This document shows positions 1-7,369 of a stretch of DNA of 64,000 bases, one piece after another. Position 1 is the first letter of the stretch; every line of letters starts with the position of its first letter. The stretch comes from Blastopirellula retiformator (GTDB taxonomy: Bacteria; Planctomycetota; Planctomycetia; Pirellulales; Pirellulaceae): positions 9,524-73,523 of the forward strand of contig NZ_SJPF01000002.1 of the NCBI RefSeq assembly GCF_007859755.1, read 5' to 3'. Made by a program: the position numbers and the translations under genes. The notes under the pieces were generated by a model. It did no database searches. It had not been told where the DNA came from and saw only the letters and a program-made list of their open reading frames with translations.

Positions 1-891
1 GGCGCGCTCAAGCCGGCCGAGTTGGAGAAGTGTTTGCTGAGTTGGATCACGGCGCTGCAGGACATTACCGACGGACAAATCATCGCGATCGACGGCAAGA
101 CGTTGCGGCGCAGTTTCGACGCCGCCAGCAGCAAGGCGGCCATTCACATGGTCAGCGCCTGGGCGACCGCTAATCATGTGAGCCTGGGTCAGGTAGCGAC
201 CGACGCCAAGAGTAACGAGATCACGGCGATTCCGAAATTGCTCGAAATCATCGAGGTTTCCGGCTGTTTGGTGACGATCGACGCGATGGGTTGTCAGAAA
301 GAGATCGCCGCCAAGATCGTCGACGCAGGCGGCGATTATTGCCTGGCGATCAAAGGAAATCAGCGTTATCTGCATCAAGCGATTCGCGATCACTTCGTCG
401 CCGCGATGGAAGTCGACTTCAAGAAGCTGAAAGTTCATCGTCACGAAACGCACGAGAAAGGGCATGGCCGCGAAGAGTCGCGCTACTATTATCTCTGCCC
501 GATCGATGCGGATGATTTTCCGTACGCCAGCAAGTGGAAGAAGTTGAAAGCGATCGGCATGACGATCAACATCGTGACGCAAAACGGGAAAGAGACAAGC
601 GACGTGCGTTACTATATCGTCAGCAAATATCTCACCGGCAAGCGTTTCGCCGAAGCGGTGCGTGGTCACTGGAGTATCGAGAATTCGCTCCACTGGCAAC
701 TCGACGTAACGTTCGGCGAAGACCAAAGCCGCATCCGCAAAGGACACGCCGACGTTAACTTCAGCCTGCTGAGAAGAACGAGCCTGAGCCTCTTGAAGAA
801 CAACAAAACGGCCAAGGTGGGCGTGAAGAACAAGCGGCTAAAAGCGGGGCGGAACGACGCCTATCTGCTGGAAGTGTTGCTGGGGACGTGA
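1..891 (+). CDS. ISAs1-family transposase, 5' end outside window
   Basis: The frame is open from the first base, so the start lies upstream of the window. The protein carries the ISAs1/DDE_Tnp_1-associated core: IAIDGKTLRRS at the front, a middle part with VTIDAMGCQKEIA and DYCLAIKGNQ, and a C-terminal RGHWSIENSLHWQLDVTF block with the last acidic residue region. This matches the usual C-terminal three quarters of a ~370-residue ISAs1 transposase. The stop is at 889-891. The element probably ends within the next 20-30 bases, but its terminal repeat cannot be checked without the other end. No frameshift is seen, so the element may be intact. Confidence 0.9.
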   Translation, partial: GALKPAELEKCLLSWITALQDITDGQIIAIDGKTLRRSFDAASSKAAIHMVSAWATANHVSLGQVATDAKSNEITAIPKLLEIIEVSGCLVTIDAMGCQKEIAAKIVDAGGDYCLAIKGNQRYLHQAIRDHFVAAMEVDFKKLKVHRHETHEKGHGREESRYYYLCPIDADDFPYASKWKKLKAIGMTINIVTQNGKETSDVRYYIVSKYLTGKRFAEAVRGHWSIENSLHWQLDVTFGEDQSRIRKGHADVNFSLLRRTSLSLLKNNKTAKVGVKNKRLKAGRNDAYLLEVLLGT

Positions 892-931
892 TTTATGGTG
901 CGATCGCCGTGACACCGAAGCTGAGCTGCTA

Positions 932-1984
932 TCAAGATGAAAAGAATCGCCGCGTTTCCGATGGTTTCTCCAGAAAGAATCTCTGGTAGATCCTGGCGAA
1001 GTCGCCCATATGCCAGAATCCCCACTTATTGGCAACATCTGAGACCAGCAGAGGTGAGTGTCGATGACACGCCAACTCCGCTTTAACGCGTTGCAATCGA
1101 TAGGCCTGGATATAGCACTTCGGAGTGACGTTCAAACACTGGCGAAAGGCGTACTGCAATGTCCGCATACTGACGCCTGTACGTTCGCAGATATCTTCAA
1201 CCGTGATTGGGAAATGCGAACTTTGTTGAATGAGCGCAATTGCCTTAGACACGAGCGCACGTCGCTTGGCACTGAGCCGGGGAGCTTCGCCGTTGGTTGC
1301 CTCCGTGATCACGCGGGTTAACAGCATTGGAAGAGTCTGAGACAACAACTCCATTCTCAGGTCAGCGTTCTCTTCTGTTGACGTAGGCGGATGCGTGACT
1401 GAAATCTTGTGCAACAGCCGAAGTAGTTGCCGAACGGAATCTGCTCGACAACGGATAACCCTTGGTCCTGAAAACTGAACACGGCCCGCAGAAGCGTCCT
1501 GAATCGCGAACGCTTCCTGAAACTTCTCTTCCGAAAGCGAAACGGTATAGACATGAAAGTTCTCGTCTGAAGCGGAGTTCAGTTCCCCATCACTCGGAAA
1601 AATCATGATATCAGAAGCACTGACATCGTACCCATGCCAACGTAGACGCTGACACGATGTGCCTGGTATAGCGACGGTAAAATACTCTTCAGGAGCCGCT
1701 CCCTGCTGGTGTAGCTTCTGCCGGAATCGCGCATTCACATAGCAGACATCTTCGGAATTGACTTGGAGAATTTCGCCACGAAATCGACCAGCCTCAAGTT
1801 GACGAAAGTCCAAATTCCAATGCTTGATCGTCTCCCGGAGATCTTCGAAGTCCTGAAATGACTGCTTGGGCACAACGAACGGGCTGGCTCCTGGCAACTT
1901 TTGCATTTTGCAACTTGAAACTTGCGTGTTTTTGATGTCATCCACAATACGCCCTGTATACAAACAATAGCTGGAGGAGTTCAC
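932..1984 (-). CDS. AraC-family transcriptional regulator
   Basis: About 350 residues with a C-terminal AraC/XylS double helix-turn-helix (last ~100 residues, including ICERTGVSMRTLQYAFRQ and ANKWGFWHMGDFARIYQRFF). The N-terminal ~220 residues form a poorly conserved effector or dimerisation domain. The gene diverges from the sulfatase that starts at 2180, which makes that sulfatase a plausible former target (inference). The start is uncertain. The longest frame begins at a GTG at 1984 directly against a GGGAG, too close to serve as its ribosome site. In-frame alternatives are a GTG at 1945 and an ATG at 1906, and the conserved part begins after 1906. Confidence 0.88.
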   Translation of the reverse strand: MNSSSYCLYTGRIVDDIKNTQVSSCKMQKLPGASPFVVPKQSFQDFEDLRETIKHWNLDFRQLEAGRFRGEILQVNSEDVCYVNARFRQKLHQQGAAPEEYFTVAIPGTSCQRLRWHGYDVSASDIMIFPSDGELNSASDENFHVYTVSLSEEKFQEAFAIQDASAGRVQFSGPRVIRCRADSVRQLLRLLHKISVTHPPTSTEENADLRMELLSQTLPMLLTRVITEATNGEAPRLSAKRRALVSKAIALIQQSSHFPITVEDICERTGVSMRTLQYAFRQCLNVTPKCYIQAYRLQRVKAELACHRHSPLLVSDVANKWGFWHMGDFARIYQRFFLEKPSETRRFFSS

Positions 1985-2179
1985 CTCCCAGCGGTACGCA
2001 CTTCAGACTTCATTTTTTTCTAAACTTGTAAACTTCGGCTCCGCATGTGTGATTGTACGATCTTGTTCCGAGCCGGAGCAACCAAAACAGTAAAAAGTCC
2101 GTGGAAAGCAAGTTTCGGAAGCGAAGTCAAGCGTTACCGTGAAGGTTTAGAATCAGGTCATGGTCCCAAGGAGACAACA

Positions 2180-3012
2180 ATGAAACCTTTGACACTTTGC
2201 CTGTCCCTAATTGCAGGCATGATGCTTGCTGGACAGGTACTTGCACAATCGAAAATCGTTCACGATGCGGAGTATTACATTCTTGAAGCACAGAACGGAA
2301 AAAAGTGGGAAGCTGAGGATAAGGGGATCGCCGCACGCCTGAAGGAACTGCGGCAGAAGCACGGTACACCGCCGAATATTGTTCACATTATGTGGGACGA
2401 CACCGCCTATGGAGATGTCGGCATTCCTGCGATTCAAAAAGTTCGTGGTCTGAATACCCCGCATCTGAATCGTATGGCCCGTGAGGGAATCCTGTTCTCG
2501 CGGATGTATACCGAAGTTGGCTGCACGCCAAGCCGGTCGGCCATCATGACCGGTAGGCACCCCGTGCGAAATTCGATGTTCAACATTGGCATGCTTCGTG
2601 AATCACACGGTTTGCGTGGAACTGAGGTAACTATTGCCGAGTTGCTTTCGGAAGCAGGATATGCAACGGCATTTCACGGGAAATGGCACCTCGGGGACAT
2701 CGAAGAAAGTTATCCCCACAATCAGGGTTTTGATGAGGCATTCTTTACTGGTTACAACCAAATTTTGTCTCTAAACACTAGAGTTGCCGAGGGAGCAAAT
2801 GCGTCGATTGGTTTGTACGAAGACATGCTTCCCGAAGATCCCTATAAGCTCGACGAAACATTCATCGTCAAAGGTTGGGTGCAGATTGCAGAAGGAACCA
2901 AGGGAGGAGCCACGCGACAATGGGGGAACAACTCTCATGAAAATTATCTTAAAATCGATCCAGAAGCTCAGAAGCGGACACTCGAATTCATCGAACGTAA
3001 CGCAAAGAAAGG
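2180..3012 (+). pseudogene. Arylsulfatase, N-terminal part, interrupted by IS3 element
   Basis: Starts at an ATG preceded by AAGGAG at 2168-2173. An upstream in-frame extension to 2045 has no support. The first ~23 residues are a signal peptide. The alkaline-phosphatase-fold N-terminal half follows, with metal-binding DD at residues 73-74 and the formylglycine motif C-T-P-S-R at residues 115-119, inside GCTPSRSAIMTGR. HGKWHLGD is also present. The gene would have encoded an exported sulfatase acting on sulfated polysaccharide. Homology stops at the left end of the IS3 element; the frame then runs on into the element and stops at 3205. The C-terminal part resumes at 4291 with a middle section missing, so this is a disrupted gene. 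Confidence 0.9.
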
Positions 3013-3047
3013 TGAGGTGGTGCCCGAAATGAAGGCGCGCCGAGGGC

Positions 3048-3926
3048 TTATTTTCGGCACGGCTGATTGTTCTCGAATTGCACTGGCGTTTGGTAGCCGA
3101 GGCTGGAGTGCTTTCGGTCGCAGTTGTAGTAGCGAAAGTACTCTCCCAACTCGCGCGCCCCAACGCCCACATCCTCGTATTCGGTCATTTCCAGTTCCGT
3201 CTTGATCGTTCCGAAGCAAGATTCCATGAATGCGTTGTCGTAGCAGTCGGCGGCCCGGCTCATGCTTTGCCGAATCGACGCGCGGCGCAGCAGCGATCGG
3301 AACCGCTTCCCTGCGTACTGGCCTCCTCGATCGCTATGGTGAATCAAGTCAGGCGGCGGCCGCCGCATTCGGATCGCATCTCTTAACGCTCCGATCACCA
3401 AGTCCTCCGTCATCGACAGTTCAAAACGCCAACCGATTAATCGCCGCGAGAAACGATCCATCACCATCGCCAGGTAAGCGAAACGCTTTTCGGCGAGCGG
3501 CACGTAGGTGATGTCGGCGACCCACAGCTGATTTATTTCACGCAGCACAAACTCTTCCAGCAACAGGTTCGGGCTGTAGCCCAAACAATGGCGACTGTCG
3601 GTGGTGCGCGGCTGGAATGATTTCGGTTGAATCGCTTTTAAGCCCTGGTTTTTCAGAATATTCGCCACGGTGCGACGCGCCGCGGGAATGCCGAGATCCT
3701 TCAGTTCGTCGACGATTCTTCGCGTGCCATAGCGTCTGCGATGTCGCCAAAAAATGTCGATCACCAGCGGCGTCAGGTTGGCGGTCGCCTGACGCTTGGT
3801 CGCAATGGGCAAGCTTCGCCGCTTGTAAAAATCGGCGCGACCAATCGCCAGGCAGTCGCAAACCTCGCGTACGCTCGCCACCTTCTCGGCGACGATCTGT
3901 TCCGCCGCGGCGATCCGATCGCTCAA
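3048..3926 (-). CDS. IS3-family transposase OrfB (DDE integrase)
   Basis: 292 residues with a complete rve catalytic core: first Asp in LWVADITYVPL, second Asp in HHSDRGGQY, Glu in NAFMESCFGTIKTE. The N-terminal region carries the HTH_21-type RHRRRYGTRRIVDEL segment. The nominal start is a TTG at 3926 that overlaps the OrfA stop. The natural product is probably an OrfAB fusion made by -1 frameshifting at the A7 run (3953-3959 on the plus strand). Reading -1 from that run enters this frame and passes through SYFQPERLSDRIA without a stop. All catalytic residues are present, so the element could be active. Confidence 0.92.
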   Translation of the reverse strand: MSDRIAAAEQIVAEKVASVREVCDCLAIGRADFYKRRSLPIATKRQATANLTPLVIDIFWRHRRRYGTRRIVDELKDLGIPAARRTVANILKNQGLKAIQPKSFQPRTTDSRHCLGYSPNLLLEEFVLREINQLWVADITYVPLAEKRFAYLAMVMDRFSRRLIGWRFELSMTEDLVIGALRDAIRMRRPPPDLIHHSDRGGQYAGKRFRSLLRRASIRQSMSRAADCYDNAFMESCFGTIKTELEMTEYEDVGVGARELGEYFRYYNCDRKHSSLGYQTPVQFENNQPCRK

Positions 3927-4222
3927 TCGCTCCGGCTGAAAATAGCTAACGCTTTTTTTAACACGTCTCGCTCACGCTCGACACGTTTCAGCTCCAGTTC
4001 CAATTCCTTCACGCGGCTTTCCAGCGAAGCGGCGACCGGGCCGCTGCCTCGCAACTGCTCGCGTTTCCAGCGGTAGAGTAAATTCGTGCTTGACAGGCCA
4101 AGCCGCTGGACGACCGAATCGGCCGAATGGCCGTCCAGCAGCATCTGCACCGCATCGCGTTTGAATTCATCGGTGAAGCGACGTCGTGACGGGGGCTGTT
4201 TCCGCTTCGCTTTTGCGCTCAT
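3923..4222 (-). CDS. IS3-family transposase OrfA (helix-turn-helix)
   Basis: 99 residues. The N-terminal HTH_Tnp_1 region contains RRRFTDEFKRDAVQMLLDG and LGLSSTNLLYRWKREQL. A leucine-rich coiled coil follows (VKELELELKRVERERDVLKKAL), the usual dimerisation zipper of IS3 OrfA. The stop at 3923-3925 overlaps the TTG that opens OrfB. It binds the element ends and controls transposition together with the OrfAB fusion (family knowledge). Confidence 0.9.
   Translation of the reverse strand: MSAKAKRKQPPSRRRFTDEFKRDAVQMLLDGHSADSVVQRLGLSSTNLLYRWKREQLRGSGPVAASLESRVKELELELKRVERERDVLKKALAIFSRSD
3953..3959 (-). other. Slippery A7 run for programmed -1 frameshift
   Basis: On the coding strand the orfA codons read TTA AAA AAA GCG, a heptameric A run. 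OrfB lies in the -1 frame, and there is no stop between the run and the OrfB frame. This is the standard IS3 arrangement for making the OrfAB transposase. Confidence 0.75.
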
Positions 4223-4290
4223 CCTGGCGGTCTCCTGAACCGGCCATTATAAGCCCCGGACGCGCCTCCATTTCGGGCACCACCTCACCT

Positions 4291-4773
4291 ACTGATCGCG
4301 TGATTGATGGTCTCGATCAAGCATCGCTATTTCTTAACGGAGATACCCATAGCCGTCGGGACTATGTCTTCATTTATGCTGGTCCAAACCTAGGCGCGAG
4401 CGTCAAAGGAAACTACAAACGGCACTGGATTTCTTCTGATCCAGTCGGCGAAGCAAGCGGAATCCCGGCTGGCTTCTACTTCTTGCCCGCTGATCCACGG
4501 GAGAAAACGCCAATGCTCGTGAATATGATTCACTTGAAGTCGCCGTTCAATCGAATGCGGATTCGGCATGAGTTATGGAAGAAGAAATACCCAGACCTGC
4601 CGGAACGTCACGGTGTCCCCTGGACGGGCATCGAAAATGCGACTCCAGAGGTCAAAGCGCTGTCAAAACCGAATGTGAATTTGAAAGACCTTCCGTTTGA
4701 CCCGTTGGAGTACATCGAGCATCTGGACGAACTGCCGTTCGACACGACTCTCGATCCCGATTTCGGTCAGTGA
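4291..4773 (+). pseudogene. Arylsulfatase, C-terminal part
   Basis: Directly after the right IS end the frame encodes the C-terminal part of the same sulfatase type: TDRVIDGLDQASLFLNGDT, RRDYVFIYAGP, KRHWISSDP and the tail FNRMRIRHELWKKKYPDLPERHGVPWTGIENA. It ends at TGA 4771-4773. Together the two fragments give about 278 + 160 residues. Arylsulfatases of this type are normally well over 550 residues, so roughly 150-200 codons between the fragments are absent. The missing part would have held the second set of metal ligands. The gene cannot make a working enzyme. Confidence 0.85.
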
Positions 4774-4796
4774 TCCGGGTATTAAACGCACTGAAA

Positions 4797-4844
4797 AATG
4801 GCTCAGTCTTGTCACCAAGTTTCCGGATGCGAGGCTGAGCCATT
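4797..4844. terminator. Stem-loop after sulfatase remnant
   Basis: A perfect 10-bp inverted repeat (AATGGCTCAG / CTGAGCCATT) with a ~28-base loop just past the sulfatase stop. There is no clear T tract. It could be a transcription-end hairpin, or part of the end of the degraded ISL3 element that follows. Confidence 0.4.
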
Positions 4845-4931
4845 CTCTCGAAAGTTCGCTTTATGTTTGAAATTTAGGTCCATCCGGCTTCTTCATGGGT
4901 TTGCTAGAATTCTCCGAGAAGGAAAACTGCC

Positions 4932-5057
4932 GTGCAAGACATCGAACCTTATCAGCACATTCTTGGTTTGAAGTCCCCCTGGTCGGTTGATCGGGTTCAG
5001 TTGAGCGTCGAGGAGGAGCAGATTGACGTCTTCGTCTCGGCCGGGTGGCGCTGCTGA
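4932..5057 (+). pseudogene. ISL3-family transposase, N-terminal remnant
   Basis: A GTG start with a good upstream GAGAAGGA (about 4914-4921) opens a frame reading VQDIEPYQHILGLKSPW then VDRVQLSVEEEQIDVFVSAG, which is the typical extreme N-terminus of ISL3 transposases. After 41 residues it hits TGA at 5055-5057, and no further ISL3 homology follows. This is a deletion remnant of an element whose full transposase would be about 400 residues. It is too short for a standard ORF cutoff. Confidence 0.72.
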
Positions 5058-5214
5058 ATCTTCTTACTCTTGGGCGCCACTGTCGTCTGCGACAGTGCTC
5101 TTCAAACTGGTCATGTGACGGGGTCAGCAACGAAAGAAGTTCAGGCAATTACGATCAAGCTATTCTTTTGACTTCCCGTCCACGATTCAATACTTTGCTG
5201 AATAGAGGCTCTAG

Positions 5215-5363
5215 CTGCCTGTTGAAAAATGCCCTCGTGGCATTTTCCAACCTCGCCAGGCTCAGAGCATCGCTCTTCGCGGCTCGCAAGATAACGACTT
5301 ACGTCGTTATCTTGGGGTCGCATCCGTGCGGTCACTCAGTCCGTCGAGAAAATCAACGGCCTG
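5215..5363. repeat. Four-hairpin dispersed repeat, copy 1
   Basis: A ~149-bp unit with four consecutive stem-loops: (1) GTTGAAAAATGCC...GGCATTTTCCAAC, (2) AAGATAACGAC-TTAC-GTCGTTATCTT, (3) GTCGCA-TCCG-TGCGGT, (4) CAGTCCGT...ACGGCCTG. Near-identical units lie at 12149-12297 and 22081-22229, all in the same orientation in this window. In hairpin 2 this copy has a G-C pair where the third copy has A-T, so both arms changed together. It contains no convincing reading frame. Confidence 0.88.
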
Positions 5364-5472
5364 TTCGGCTCCAGGAGTTTCTGTGATGGCTCCGCCAGCA
5401 GACCAGCCAAAGTCAGCGTGATCGCTGACGGTAGCGATTTCTGCAATCGTGCGGAAATGCACGCGACAAGAC

Positions 5473-5500
5473 TTGCAAAACGTATGCAGGTGACTATAGT
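5473..5500 (+). promoter_or_regulatory. Possible sigma-70-type promoter for the metal operon
   Basis: TTGCAA at 5473-5478 and TATAGT at 5495-5500 are separated by 16 bases and lie 73 bases before the GTG start at 5574. The match is by eye and planctomycete promoters are poorly defined. No Fur or Zur operator was recognised here. Confidence 0.35.
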
Positions 5501-5573
5501 GTTTTAAGTGGCGCATGCGGCTGCAAGCGTGTGGTCCCCTTTTGAAACGCATATAGCCCATAGGGAGAAACGC

Positions 5574-6137
5574 GTGATTCGATACGGCGTCTTCTTGCTG
5601 GTTTTCTGCATTGTGCCGCTGGGCGGCTACTCCGTGGCAACCGCTCAAAGCGACCAGCCATCGAACTGCACGGTTGGCGTTAGTCATCCCTACCTGGCCG
5701 ATTGCGTCGCCTGTCTGCTTGAAAGCGATGTGCGCCGCAAGATTCTCTTGAGCGCGGACGACGTTGCTCAATGGGGGCAGAGCGGCAAATTGCCGTCGTA
5801 TCAAGTCGTTAATCAAAGGTCGGCTCGGCTGCGTGATTGTCGGGTCTATCTCTATCAGTCGGACGAAGTTCTCCCAGATGATGCGATTTGGAGAGAGCGA
5901 CTTGCCGGGCACGCCGTCCTTGTCATCGAGATCCCAACCGGCGCCATCTGCGACGAATTGGAAGCGCTTGCTCGTGAGCTTTGCCGCGTTTTTCCTGACA
6001 AATGCGATGCGATCCAGCGGCGATTGAATGAAGAGTTACAGCGACGTCACTGGAATTCCGCCTATCTCCGTCTGGCCCTGGGGCATGACTTGTCGCGTGA
6101 TGGCTTGGACGTCGCGAGCCTCTCGGGCGGGCCGTAG
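5574..6137 (+). CDS. Secreted protein resembling TroA/ZnuA-type metal-binding proteins
   Basis: Start chosen at GTG 5574 because AGGGAGA lies 5-12 bases upstream and a signal peptide (VIRYGVFLLVFCIVPLGGYSVATAQS) follows at once. The 5508 ATG has neither. The mature part (~160 residues) reads VGVSHPYLADCVACLLESD and later SARLRDCRVYLYQSDEVLP, which recalls the first lobe of zinc/manganese solute-binding proteins (periplasmic TroA fold). It is only about half the usual length and lacks an obvious His-rich loop. It contains several Cys residues. First gene of a five-gene operon; the next gene starts 59 bases on. The family call is tentative. Confidence 0.55.
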   Translation: MIRYGVFLLVFCIVPLGGYSVATAQSDQPSNCTVGVSHPYLADCVACLLESDVRRKILLSADDVAQWGQSGKLPSYQVVNQRSARLRDCRVYLYQSDEVLPDDAIWRERLAGHAVLVIEIPTGAICDELEALARELCRVFPDKCDAIQRRLNEELQRRHWNSAYLRLALGHDLSRDGLDVASLSGGP

Positions 6138-6196
6138 TTTCCACCTGAGCCTGTATGTTGTGGCGCCGTCCGCTGTACTCCTAAAGGTCATTGCTT

Positions 6197-7345
6197 GTGA
6201 TTTCCGACGCGGGTTCTCCACTTCGTGAGAACAAATTGGATGTGATCGTGGTGGGCGCTGGCCCGGCGGGGATTGGTATCGGCGTCGCGTTGATGCACGC
6301 GGGAATTAAGAACTTCCTGATTGTTGATCGCCACGAGGTCGGAGCCTCCTTCGCCAAATGGCCGCGGCAGATGCGGCTTATTACTCCCTCGTTTCCGACG
6401 AATTCAATTGGCATGCTCGACCTGAATTCGATCGCAATCGGCACGTCTCCGGCGTTCAGCCTTGAGACGGAACATCCAACTGGCCTGCAATACGCCGCGT
6501 TCTTGCAAAGCGTCGCCGCTCATTTTGAGCTGCCAGTTCGCTCCGGAACGGACGTTTTAAGCGTTGAATTTGACGGAGATGGTTTTGAGGTCGAGACCAT
6601 CCACGGCGCATTGACGGCGCGATTCGTCATTTGGGCGGCGGGAGAATTCCAATATCCGCAAGATCGTCCATTTCCGGGCAGCGAGCATTGTCTGCACAAC
6701 TCACTCGTAGAGTCGTGGAGCGACTTGCCAGATTGCGATCATCTCGTCATCGGCGGCTACGAGAGTGGTATGGATGCGGCGATTCAGTTGGCAAGGGCCG
6801 GCAGAAATGTCGTAGTTCTGGATCGGGCGGAAACTCCACCTTGGCGCCGTGAGGAGAGCGATCCTAGCTCCAGCTTATCGACCTATACCTTGCAGCGATT
6901 GCGGCAAAAACAAGTTGGCGAGCGGGTAAAACTAGCAAGGGGCGCCGATGTTTGCGAAGTGCGAAAGCTTGGTGCCGAGTATCGGGTGCTGTGCGTTTCT
7001 GGCGACGAGTTCGTGTCTCCGGCGCGGCCGATTTTGGCGACCGGCTTTCGCGGTAGCGTCCAGTTGGTCTCCGAGTTGTTTGAGTCGCGGGAAGAAGACG
7101 GGTTTCCTCTCTTAAATGAACAGGACGAATCGAGGATCACGCCGGGACTATTTCTGGCGGGCCCGATGGTTCGCCACGACAACCACGTTTTTTGTTTCAT
7201 CTACAAGTTTCGCCAACGATTCGCCGTCGTGGTCAAAACGATCGCGGATCGACTTGGCGTGCCGGCGGAAGAGTTGGAAAAGTATCGCCAATGGGGCATG
7301 TATCTTGACGATCTATCTTGTTGCGGCGAAGAGTGCGTTTGCTAG
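6197..7345 (+). CDS. FAD-dependent oxidoreductase (CzcO/flavin-monooxygenase-like) with Cys-rich C-terminus
   Basis: 382 residues from GTG 6197, which has AAAGG nine bases upstream; a TTG at 6191 is possible but badly spaced. An N-terminal Rossmann motif VVGAGPAGIG binds FAD, and a second nucleotide-binding region follows at VIGGYESGMDAAIQLARAG. ILATGFRG and PGLFLAGPMVRHD are the usual C-terminal flavin-contact strands of this superfamily. The last residues are CCGEECVC, unusual for such enzymes and suggestive of metal or thiol chemistry. The gene lies between the TroA-like gene and the FeoB-like permease (24 bases before it). A role as a metal or disulfide reductase for the permease is inference. 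Confidence 0.8.
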   Translation: MISDAGSPLRENKLDVIVVGAGPAGIGIGVALMHAGIKNFLIVDRHEVGASFAKWPRQMRLITPSFPTNSIGMLDLNSIAIGTSPAFSLETEHPTGLQYAAFLQSVAAHFELPVRSGTDVLSVEFDGDGFEVETIHGALTARFVIWAAGEFQYPQDRPFPGSEHCLHNSLVESWSDLPDCDHLVIGGYESGMDAAIQLARAGRNVVVLDRAETPPWRREESDPSSSLSTYTLQRLRQKQVGERVKLARGADVCEVRKLGAEYRVLCVSGDEFVSPARPILATGFRGSVQLVSELFESREEDGFPLLNEQDESRITPGLFLAGPMVRHDNHVFCFIYKFRQRFAVVVKTIADRLGVPAEELEKYRQWGMYLDDLSCCGEECVC

Positions 7346-7369
7346 CGGTTCGCGGGGAGTCGAAGTTTG

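Larger units (their letters stand above)
3013..4287 (-). mobile_element. IS3-family insertion sequence, ~1275 bp
   Basis: Two overlapping minus-strand transposase frames are bounded by terminal inverted repeats. The left end (3013 onward) begins TGAGGTGGTGCCCGAAATG and the right end (to 4287) is its complement. I read about 35 matches in 39 positions. The ends have the TG...CA form typical of IS3 elements. The complementarity runs three bases further on each side (AGG/CCT). No direct target duplication is visible: GAA or AGG on the left against ACT or CCT on the right. That fits the loss of host sequence beside the insertion. Confidence 0.88.

Noticed and set aside
3008-4293. Target-site duplication of the IS3 element
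   Set aside because: The bases next to the two ends are complementary, not direct repeats, so no duplication can be claimed.
5364-5573. Fur or Zur operator upstream of the metal operon
   Set aside because: No palindrome close to either consensus was found by eye.
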